The notes below the pieces were generated by a model. The model worked only from the letters and a program-made list of their open reading frames with translations, had not been told where the DNA came from and did not search any database. From contig NZ_JACICC010000013.1 in assembly GCF_014195635.1 (NCBI RefSeq), positions 1-47,799 on the forward strand: a DNA stretch of 47,799 nt. Reading direction: 5' to 3'. Of the stretch, positions 17,063 through 23,713 are shown piece by piece. Origin of the DNA: Pseudochelatococcus contaminans (GTDB taxonomy: Bacteria; Pseudomonadota; Alphaproteobacteria; Rhizobiales; Beijerinckiaceae). The position numbers and the translations under genes are program-made. Positions within the stretch are counted from its first letter, which is position 1, and each line of letters starts with the position of its first letter.

Positions 17063-17672
17063 GTTCCTTTTCTCCTTTTCCAGCTTCGCCGGCCTTCTCA
17101 AGGATTTCGAAGCCGCTTCTGACAACGACTACAACCACACCCAAGCCAATGATCAGATCCGGATAAGGCGAATTGAAAAGAATTACTGCAAGACCAGAAA
17201 CAGCGATCGCCGAGTTCACGAGCATATCGTTTGTCGTGAATATCCATGAGGCTTGCAGATGCACGCCACTTTCCCGATGTGATTTCAGGAACCACATGCA
17301 GATCATATTCGTAAGCGCGCTCGCGATTGCCACGGCGATCATGACCGGCCCGATCGGATCGGAGCCAGTGAAGAAGCGTCGGCCAACCTCAAACAGAAGC
17401 AAACCGGCGAATACTATCAGGAGCATACCCGACAGCCGCGCAACGCGAACCTTCGCCGCCAAACCGCGACCTACGACGAAAAGGCTGATGGCGTAGACAC
17501 CGGCATCGCCAAGATTATCGAGTGCAGAGCCCATCAATCCTGTTGACTGAGCCCACCAACCTAATCCTCCCACAATGGCTGCCTGGGCAGTATTAATCGC
17601 AAGTACCCATGCGAGCGCCCATTGTTCGCTCTTCTCGGATGAATTGGCACTGCCCTGGGACTGATTACTCAT
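17055..17672 (-). CDS. Short cation transporter of the CDF superfamily, no C-terminal domain
   Basis: The protein has 205 residues with six hydrophobic segments and ends at KGEKEHD without the cytoplasmic metal-binding domain that full CDF proteins carry. In the second helix the usual HxxxD is DNLGD (Asp-x3-Asp), and the fifth helix has TTNDMLVNSA with no histidine. These changes suggest a metal preference other than classic zinc transport, though the true substrate cannot be told. Its neighbours, a Cd/Zn/Pb ATPase and PCuAC, point to efflux in the same resistance response. Confidence 0.8.
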   Translation of the reverse strand: MSNQSQGSANSSEKSEQWALAWVLAINTAQAAIVGGLGWWAQSTGLMGSALDNLGDAGVYAISLFVVGRGLAAKVRVARLSGMLLIVFAGLLLFEVGRRFFTGSDPIGPVMIAVAIASALTNMICMWFLKSHRESGVHLQASWIFTTNDMLVNSAIAVSGLAVILFNSPYPDLIIGLGVVVVVVRSGFEILEKAGEAGKGEKEHD

Positions 17673-17738
17673 AAATTATACCTCGGCTTTCTTGGCGAGA
17701 AGTGGAAGCCGCGACCTGCATGTGCGCACTGTTCAAGC

Positions 17739-19871
17739 TCATTTGTCGCGGGTGCCGCGCCAGGTCAGCAGGCGCAGCGCATTGGCCGTAACGAGGACAG
17801 TAGCGCCCGTATCGGCGAGGATGGCCATCCAGAGCGTGGTAATGCCGAATAGAGTCGTCACGAGGAAGACAGCCTTCAGACCAAGCGCTATTGCGATGTT
17901 CTGCCAGATATTGCCGAGCGTCGCCTGCGACAATCCGATGAGATCAGCGATACCCGTCACCCGGTTTCTGAGCAGCGCGGCATCAGCGGTTTCCAGCGCG
18001 ACGTCGGTGCCCGCACCCATGGCAACGCCAACGGAGGCAGCAGCGAGCGCCGGAGCGTCGTTGATACCGTCTCCCACCATGGCAATCGGTCCATCAGCCC
18101 TGAGGCGGCCGATCTCGGCGAGCTTGGCGTCGGGCAGAAGTTCGGCGCTCGCCTCAAGGCCGAGATGAGCCGCAATGGCGTCGGCCGTGCGCTTGTTGTC
18201 GCCGGTCAGCATCAGAGGGCGCACGCCGCGATCTGTCAGCCGCTTCACACCTTCGATAGCGTCGTCGCGCGGCTCGTCGCGCAAGGCGATCAATCCCTCG
18301 ATGGTCTTGCCCTTGATGAGCACGACGACCGTCTTGCCCTGGCTCTCCAGCCCGGTGATCGTGTCAACGATGCTCTCTTCGAGGCCCGTTTGTTCGGCGG
18401 CGTGACGGGGAGACCCGACCGAAGCGAAGCCGTCCTTCAACCGCGCTGTGACCGCTTTGCCGGGTGTGGCAACGCCGCCCCCGAAGGTGGCGGGCAGTTC
18501 GAGCCCCCGCACCTTTGCCGCCTCCACGATTGCAATCCCGAGAGGATGGCTGGTGCTGCGCTCGACGGCCGCCGCGATGGCAAGGACGGAGTTCTCATCA
18601 CCATTGATCGGCACAATGTCCGTCACCTGGGGGTGGCCACGCGTCAGCGTTCCCGTCTTGTCGAAGGCAACGGTTACGACCTTGCCAAGTGTTTCCAGCG
18701 TCGCGCCGCCCTTGATCAACAGTCCCTGACGCGCACCGGCGGCAAGACCCGAAGCAATAGCCGCCGGTGTGGAAATCACGAGCGCGCAGGGACAAGCAAT
18801 CAGCAACGTCGCGAGACCCCGATACACCCATGTCATCCAGTCACCGCCGAAGGCGAGCGGCGGCACGACAACGATCAGAGCCGCGACGACCATCGCGCCC
18901 GGCGTGTACCAGCGGCTGAAACGGTCGATCATACGCGCCGTCGGGGCCTTTGATTCCTGGGCTTCCTCGACCATGTGGATGATACGGGCGATGGTGTTGT
19001 CGGCCGCGACATGGCTGATCGACACCCGCAACTCGCCATTTGCATTGATGCTGCCGGCATAGACGTTTGCGCCGGCTTCTTTCAGCACGGGCACGGATTC
19101 GCCTGTCACCGGGGCCTCATCGACCTCAGAAACGCCGTCAATCACCGTGCCGTCAGACGGCACACGGTCACCAGGCCGAACAACGACAACATCACCGACG
19201 GCCAGATCTTCTGCGGCGACCTTCTCAACAACACCATCACGCTCGCGGAACGCGGCCCGAGGCACGAGATCGATCAGTGCTTCAATGCCAGCGCGCGCAC
19301 GGCCGGCCGCCACGGTTTCAAGCAATTCGCCCACTGCGAACAGAAAGATCACGACAGCAGCTTCTTCGGCCTCGCCGATGGCGACCGCGCCGAGTGCCGC
19401 GACCGTCATCAGCGTCTCGATGGTGAAGGGGGAGCCGGACATCGCGCCGGCGACCGCCCGCCTCGCGAACGGGATGATGCTGATCAATGCAGCGCCCGAG
19501 TATAGCCATTGCTCCGATTCGGGCAGGACACGCGCGAGGGCGAAGGCAAGGATGAACAACGCGCCGGTAAGGAGCACAAGCCGACCCTTGCTGCCTTTCC
19601 ACCACGCCTCCGTGCTGCGTTTCCGAGGTGGGCTCGCCTTTGCCTCGGTCTGCTCGATCACTGGTGTGTAGCCGAGCGCTCGGATCTTTTGCTCAATGGT
19701 GCCGAGAGCCGTACGGTCCTCATCCAGTTGCAATGCGAGCGTCTCGTTGGCGTAGCTGACATGAATGTCGCTAACGCCCGGCAGGCGTTGCATCACCGTT
19801 TCAATTTTCAACGCGCAGGAGGCGCAGTCCATGCCTTCTACACGCAGTCTGTAAGGGCTCGCTGCCGCCAT
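17739..19871 (-). CDS. cadA: Cd/Zn/Pb-type P1B ATPase
   Basis: The start at 19871 gives 710 residues; an ATG at 19901 lies upstream of the predicted transcript start and is excluded. An N-terminal HMA domain has GMDCASC (Cys16, Cys19). The transmembrane CPC motif (LLIACPCALVIS) is near residue 360, the phosphorylation site DKTGTLTRG near 404 and the hinge GDGINDAPAL further on. The last helices (TLWMAILADTGATVLV) fit the P1B-2 subgroup that expels Cd, Zn and Pb. It heads the minus-strand operon ATPase-CDF-PCuAC-SCO-CcdA-LspA and faces merR across a MerR operator. Confidence 0.93.
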   Translation of the reverse strand: MAAASPYRLRVEGMDCASCALKIETVMQRLPGVSDIHVSYANETLALQLDEDRTALGTIEQKIRALGYTPVIEQTEAKASPPRKRSTEAWWKGSKGRLVLLTGALFILAFALARVLPESEQWLYSGAALISIIPFARRAVAGAMSGSPFTIETLMTVAALGAVAIGEAEEAAVVIFLFAVGELLETVAAGRARAGIEALIDLVPRAAFRERDGVVEKVAAEDLAVGDVVVVRPGDRVPSDGTVIDGVSEVDEAPVTGESVPVLKEAGANVYAGSINANGELRVSISHVAADNTIARIIHMVEEAQESKAPTARMIDRFSRWYTPGAMVVAALIVVVPPLAFGGDWMTWVYRGLATLLIACPCALVISTPAAIASGLAAGARQGLLIKGGATLETLGKVVTVAFDKTGTLTRGHPQVTDIVPINGDENSVLAIAAAVERSTSHPLGIAIVEAAKVRGLELPATFGGGVATPGKAVTARLKDGFASVGSPRHAAEQTGLEESIVDTITGLESQGKTVVVLIKGKTIEGLIALRDEPRDDAIEGVKRLTDRGVRPLMLTGDNKRTADAIAAHLGLEASAELLPDAKLAEIGRLRADGPIAMVGDGINDAPALAAASVGVAMGAGTDVALETADAALLRNRVTGIADLIGLSQATLGNIWQNIAIALGLKAVFLVTTLFGITTLWMAILADTGATVLVTANALRLLTWRGTRDK

Positions 19872-19903
19872 GATGTCACCTCGACTTTCCCGATGTGACA
19901 TTG

Positions 19904-19932
19904 TAGATAGACCCTGTAGTAACTATAGGGTC
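19904..19932 (-). promoter_or_regulatory. MerR-type operator/promoter of the P-type ATPase operon
   Basis: The dyad GACCCT...AGGGTC (19910-19932) has the form of CadR/PbrR operators. On the minus strand TTGACC (19933-19928) and TATCTA (19909-19904) are separated by 19 bp instead of 17, the hallmark of MerR-activated promoters that need DNA untwisting. The predicted transcript start is near 19897, which fixes the ATPase start at 19871. The merR gene begins at 19938 on the other strand. Confidence 0.88.
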
Positions 19933-19937
19933 AAGAG

Positions 19938-20354
19938 ATGAACGACAGAATTCTGATGATCGGCCAATTGGCTAGACGAACGGGGACCAAGGTCGAGACG
20001 ATCCGGTTCTACGAGAAGAACGGTCTCCTGCCCGCACCCTCGCGTACCGATGGCAACTACCGTGCATATGAGCCGGGCCACCTCAACCGCCTCAGCTTCA
20101 TCAGGCGTGCGCGCGAGCTTGGTTTCTCGCTCGATCAGATCAGGGAGTTTCTCAAGCTGGCCGACGATCGTTCGCAGTCCTGCGCGGCGATTGATGCGAT
20201 TGCAAAGGAGCACCGGAAGGAAGTCGAGCGAAAAATCGAAGACCTAACTGCGCTCAAGTCGGAACTGGACAGGATGATAGACCAGTGTGGATGCGGGCTG
20301 GTCGCAGATTGTAGGATAATAGAGAGCCTGTCTCCGCTGCCAGCCAGAACCTAA
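19938..20354 (+). CDS. MerR-family metal sensor, CadR/PbrR-like
   Basis: The protein has 138 residues. The winged helix-turn-helix (IGQLARRTGTKVETIRFYEK, residues 8-27) and the GNYRAY wing are typical. Cysteines lie at 82, 117, 119 and 125, at positions used by CadR, PbrR and ZntR to bind Cd, Pb or Zn, and unlike the two-cysteine end of CueR. It should repress and, with metal, activate the divergent ATPase promoter. Distinguishing Cd from Pb by sequence alone is unsafe. Confidence 0.9.
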   Translation: MNDRILMIGQLARRTGTKVETIRFYEKNGLLPAPSRTDGNYRAYEPGHLNRLSFIRRARELGFSLDQIREFLKLADDRSQSCAAIDAIAKEHRKEVERKIEDLTALKSELDRMIDQCGCGLVADCRIIESLSPLPART

Positions 20355-20361
20355 TGACTGC

Positions 20362-21297
20362 TCACCGCAGCGCCGGGCCTCTCGATGCCAAAATCTTTGC
20401 GGCGATCGGTGACGTAATCATCTGGATCACAGCGAAGAAGGCGGCAGGCACGGCGATTTCCGAGGGCAACCCGGACGCCGCTACGAACGCCGCCGCAATG
20501 GAGAACTCCTTTTTGCTCACCGTGAACAGGTAGGCGATCAGCTCTTGCCGGTCGGCCACAAAGACTTTTGCGATGGACCCGACCGCATAGCCGATCAGGT
20601 TCAGCGTGAGCGCGGCCAGCGCGATTAGGAGGGCGAACCAGCCATAGCCGAGGATTGTTTCGGCGTTTGGACCCACGACCGCCAGAAGCAGGAGCAGGTA
20701 GAGCACCGAACCAAGAGAGGGATAGAGGCCATCGTGTCGGCCGACCGCTTCCGGGTATCGCGTGGGTAGGTAGACCCCGATCACGGTCGGCAGCACCACG
20801 ATCAGCACTAATTCCATGATGATCGCCCCGATGGGAACTTGCAGCTCGATTCCGGTGAGAAGCAGGAACAGGATCGGCACGATGAAGGGCGAAAGCACTG
20901 TGTTGACCGCATTGAGGACCGCCGCGAGGGCGACATTGCCGCGTGCGAGCAGGACCAGCAACGGAGCGGAAACGTCAGTCGGCAGAGTGCCGACAAGGGT
21001 TTGACCGGCGGCCAGCGGCCCAGAGCCGAAGAACAGCCGCCCGGTGAGCCATCCGGCGAGCGACATGGGACCATAGACGAGGCCAAGCGCCCAAAGCTGC
21101 CGGCTCGGCTTCCGGAAAACCAGCTTCACGGCGTGAGCGTCGAATGTCAGGCTGATGACCAGCATCAGCAATGCCAGAAGCGGGCTTATGCCGCTTTCAA
21201 GGACCATGCCGAGCGAAGGGACGAGCAGGCCAAGCGCGGCCGTTACAACGGCCAGCAGCAGGAGATTGTTTTCAACAAAGGCGAGGGCTTTCTGCAT
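20362..21297 (-). CDS. Bile acid:sodium symporter-family carrier beside arsR
   Basis: The ATG at 21297 gives 311 residues and about ten membrane helices, the BASS/BART superfamily size. A gated motif region around TLPTDVSAPLLVLLARGN and AAVLNAVNTVLSPFIVP is typical. Acr3 belongs to the same superfamily, and the gene follows an arsR after eight bases, so transport of an arsenic compound is likely but not shown. The conserved Acr3 cysteine helix is not present, so it is not simply a second Acr3. Confidence 0.82.
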   Translation of the reverse strand: MQKALAFVENNLLLLAVVTAALGLLVPSLGMVLESGISPLLALLMLVISLTFDAHAVKLVFRKPSRQLWALGLVYGPMSLAGWLTGRLFFGSGPLAAGQTLVGTLPTDVSAPLLVLLARGNVALAAVLNAVNTVLSPFIVPILFLLLTGIELQVPIGAIIMELVLIVVLPTVIGVYLPTRYPEAVGRHDGLYPSLGSVLYLLLLLAVVGPNAETILGYGWFALLIALAALTLNLIGYAVGSIAKVFVADRQELIAYLFTVSKKEFSIAAAFVAASGLPSEIAVPAAFFAVIQMITSPIAAKILASRGPALR

Positions 21298-21305
21298 CGG
21301 CAGTC

Positions 21306-21671
21306 CTATTCGCAGCGGATCGTACCGGTTGGGCGGCCCTCGCATTTCGCGAACAGGGCAATCGCTTGATCGCAATATTTGCAGTGACCTTGGCAGCAGT
21401 CGTGCATGAGGAAGGCGACGAGATCGGAGAGCGCCGGCCAGTTGGCGCTGTAGATGATCGACTTGCCATCTCGCCGCCCCTGCACGAGTCCGGCACGCTC
21501 CAGTTCCTTGAGATGGAAGGAGACGCGCGACGGCGGCGCATCATCGAGCGCGCCGGCGATGGCACCAGCGGCCATGCCGTCAGCCCCCGCGACGACCAAC
21601 ATGCGGATTATCCGCAAGCGGTCCTTGTGAGAGAGCGCGGCGAAGCCCGCGAGCGCGTCGTTTTCGTCCAT
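21306..21671 (-). CDS. arsR: ArsR-family repressor (second copy)
   Basis: The protein has 121 residues and is a clear paralogue of the ArsR at 13700: both have SxxxRLRIxRxLV..G, a SFHLxxLExAxLxxxRRDGxSIIYSA wing and a cysteine-rich end, here HDCCQGHCKYCDQ. The C-terminal cysteines suggest arsenite or another thiophilic metal as inducer. It is followed after eight bases by the BASS carrier. Its upstream dyad matches that of the first arsR, so cross-regulation between the two loci is likely. Confidence 0.92.
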   Translation of the reverse strand: MDENDALAGFAALSHKDRLRIIRMLVVAGADGMAAGAIAGALDDAPPSRVSFHLKELERAGLVQGRRDGKSIIYSANWPALSDLVAFLMHDCCQGHCKYCDQAIALFAKCEGRPTGTIRCE

Positions 21672-21674
21672 ATC

Positions 21675-21702
21675 ATTTCAACGTTTCATGTTTTGTTGAA
21701 AT
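21675..21702. promoter_or_regulatory. ArsR operator ahead of second arsR
   Basis: ATTTCAAC (21675-21682) and GTTGAAAT (21695-21702) form a perfect 8-bp inverted repeat with a 12-base spacer just before the arsR start at 21671. The inner arms TCAAC/GTTGA and spacing are identical to those of the box at 14067-14088. Confidence 0.78.
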
Positions 21703-21808
21703 TATTGCTTATAGATGGAGCGCGCGCGCCTCAATCTCGCGCAATTCCTGAAACCCGCAATAGATCGGCTGCACCCGGAAAGTCGCGGCTATTCGTTTCA
21801 CAAGACTT

Positions 21809-21836
21809 TATCGCAAGTGCTAAGCCACTTGCGACA
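21809..21836. repeat. TATCGCA/TGCGACA inverted repeat, resolvase-site-like (right side of cargo block 1)
   Basis: CGCAAGTG (21812-21819) and CACTTGCG (21826-21833) are perfect 8-bp arms around six bases; with flanks the half-sites read TATCGCA and TGCGACA. This recalls the TGTCGCA cluster at 9552-9604 on the other side of the resistance genes. No coding region is seen here. Confidence 0.45.
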
Positions 21837-21931
21837 TGATTTCCGAGAGCGGACCACCTGGGGCGAACGTCGGCTCGGTCCCGGCGAGGCGGCCTGACGC
21901 CACGGGCCGGTCGAATCAGTCGAGAGCATGC

Positions 21932-22095
21932 CGGTGTGCCTGCAGATCATCCGACTGGTCAGGCACACCGCCGTTCTCCTGTAATTTTATCCCACACTAC
22001 TACGACGACCGAAACTTGTTGAAACGACCTGTTTTGTGTCTCTTTTAGTGATCCCCATCCGGGGATCGTCTCTCGCCTCCCCGGTGGAACGGGGA
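21932..22095 (+). promoter_or_regulatory. trb leader with three inverted repeats
   Basis: The roughly 400 bases before trbB hold no convincing gene. Three inverted repeats are present: CGGTGTGCCTG (21932-21942) with CAGGCACACCG (21960-21970); GATCCCC (22050-22056) with GGGGATC (22061-22067); and TCCCCG (22078-22083) with CGGGGA (22090-22095). The last stem contains the GGGGA ribosome-binding site of trbB (start 22100). This could couple trb expression to a regulator or to translation. No clear sigma-70 promoter was recognised. Confidence 0.5.
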
Positions 22096-22099
22096 CGAG

Positions 22100-23098
22100 A
22101 TGCCAGGCATCAACCACAAACAGGCAAATGTGGACCGCGGCGCGCGCATGCTCCGGACAGCGCTCGGGCCTGCCATCTCAACCCTGCTGCAAGACCCGTC
22201 TGTCGTCGAGGTCATGCTGAACCCGGACGGACGCATCTGGGTGGACCGGCTGTCCGAAGGGTTGGCCGATACGGGCGAAATACTGTCCGCCGCTGACGGT
22301 GAGCGCATCGTGCGGCTGGTCGCCCACCATGTCGGCGTCGAAGTCCATGCGCGCAGCCCGCGCGTCTCGGCCGAACTGCCCGAAACCGGCGAGCGCTTCG
22401 AGGGGTTGCTGCCGCCGGTCGTGTCCGCACCCGCCTTCGCCATCCGCAAGCCCGCGGTCGCAGTATTCACGCTAGACGACTATGTGGCCGCCGGCATCAT
22501 GTCCGCCGATCAGGCGGAAACGCTCCGCGCGGCCGTCGCGTCCCGCGCCAACATCCTTGTCGCAGGCGGCACGTCCACCGGTAAAACGACGCTGACCAAT
22601 GCGCTGCTCGCCGAGGTGGCGAAGACGCAGGATCGGGTCGTCATCATCGAGGACACCCGCGAACTGCAATGCGCAGCGTCGAATCTCGTGGCGATGCGCA
22701 CCAAGGATGGTGTCGCCACCTTGTCGGAACTGGTGCGGTCTTCGCTGCGCCTGCGTCCGGACCGCATTCCGATCGGTGAGGTGCGCGGCGCCGAGGCGCT
22801 CGATCTCCTCAAAGCCTGGGGCACCGGCCATCCGGGCGGCATCGGCACCATCCATGCTGGTTCCGGCATCGGCGCCCTGCGCCGCCTCGAACAACTCATC
22901 CAGGAAGCCGTCGTCACTGTGCCGCGCGCGATGATCGCGGAGACCATCGACCTCGTGGCCGTCCTCGCTGGCCGCGGCTCCGCGCGCCGGCTGGCCGAAC
23001 TTGCCTGCGTCGAAGGGCTCGGCCCCGACGGCGATTACCGGATTTCCCTCGCTTTTCCCGACACCTCAATCCCTCACGTTCCAGGAGAACCTGCATGA
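22100..23098 (+). CDS. trbB: TrbB, VirB11-like ATPase of the mating channel
   Basis: The protein has 332 residues. The N-terminal domain ([20 protein letters not shown]) is followed by Walker [10 protein letters not shown] near residues 156-164, an Asp box [11 protein letters not shown] and the [12 protein letters not shown] His box, all VirB11 hallmarks. This hexameric traffic ATPase sits at the cytoplasmic base of the type IV secretion system. It begins the trb operon and overlaps trbC by ATGA. Confidence 0.95.
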   Translation: MPGINHKQANVDRGARMLRTALGPAISTLLQDPSVVEVMLNPDGRIWVDRLSEGLADTGEILSAADGERIVRLVAHHVGVEVHARSPRVSAELPETGERFEGLLPPVVSAPAFAIRKPAVAVFTLDDYVAAGIMSADQAETLRAAVASRANILVAGGTSTGKTTLTNALLAEVAKTQDRVVIIEDTRELQCAASNLVAMRTKDGVATLSELVRSSLRLRPDRIPIGEVRGAEALDLLKAWGTGHPGGIGTIHAGSGIGALRRLEQLIQEAVVTVPRAMIAETIDLVAVLAGRGSARRLAELACVEGLGPDGDYRISLAFPDTSIPHVPGEPA

Positions 23099-23424
23099 TC
23101 CGTTGCGCCGTTCGTATCCGTCATCATCTGGCGACCGCCGCCGCCTTCACCTGGGCGAGCCTGATGACTGCCCCCGCCCAAGCGTCTGGCTCCTCCATGC
23201 CCTGGGAAGCGCCGCTGCAATCCATCCTTGAATCCGTCGAAGGCCCGGTGGCCAAGATCGTGGCAGTGATCATCATCATCGTCACCGGCCTGACGCTCGC
23301 ATTCGGCGATACCGGCGGCGGCTTCCGTCGCCTCATCCAGATCGTCTTCGGTATCTCCATCGCCTTCGCGGCGTCCAGCTTCTTCCTCTCGTTCTTCAGC
23401 TTCGGCGGCGGAGCGCTGGTCTGA
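23095..23424 (+). CDS. trbC: TrbC, VirB2-like pilin
   Basis: The protein has 109 residues. A signal peptide (ending PAQASG) is followed by two long hydrophobic helices (VAKIVAVIIIIVTGLTLAF and IQIVFGISIAFAASSFFLSF), the pilin pattern. TrbC is processed by the TraF peptidase (gene at 2365) and builds the conjugative pilus. A ribosome-binding site AGGAG lies seven bases before the ATG. The stop overlaps the trbD start (TGATG). Confidence 0.93.
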   Translation: MIRCAVRIRHHLATAAAFTWASLMTAPAQASGSSMPWEAPLQSILESVEGPVAKIVAVIIIIVTGLTLAFGDTGGGFRRLIQIVFGISIAFAASSFFLSFFSFGGGALV

Positions 23425-23705
23425 TGGCGGTGAGTTTCGAGGCGCTCGACGCGGTTCCGGGATTCAGTGTGCCGGTTCACCGCGCCCTGACCGAACCGAT
23501 CCTGCTTGGCGGAGCGCCACGCTCCGTCGCGATCCTCAATGGCACGCTGGCCGGAGCCGTGGGCCTCGGCCTCCAGCTCTGGCTGGCCGGCATCCTGATC
23601 TGGGCCGTCGGTCACATCGCCGCCGTCTGGGCCGCCAAGCGCGATCCGCTCTTCGTCGAGGTCGCGCGCCGCCACCTCCGCATCCCCGGTCATCTTTCGG
23701 TGTGA
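23424..23705 (+). CDS. trbD: TrbD, VirB3-like inner-membrane protein
   Basis: The protein has 93 residues. It starts with a VPGFSVPVHRALTEPILLGG segment typical of TrbD/VirB3 and then has a hydrophobic hairpin (residues 37-70) and a short basic tail. TrbD supports the TrbE ATPase at the inner membrane. It lies in the fixed place between trbC and trbE. Confidence 0.92.
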   Translation: MAVSFEALDAVPGFSVPVHRALTEPILLGGAPRSVAILNGTLAGAVGLGLQLWLAGILIWAVGHIAAVWAAKRDPLFVEVARRHLRIPGHLSV

Positions 23706-23713
23706 GGAAGCCC

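Noticed and set aside
21715-21897. 60-codon plus-strand frame between arsR and trbB
   Set aside because: It runs through the inverted repeat at 21809-21836, has no ribosome-binding site and no recognised pattern.
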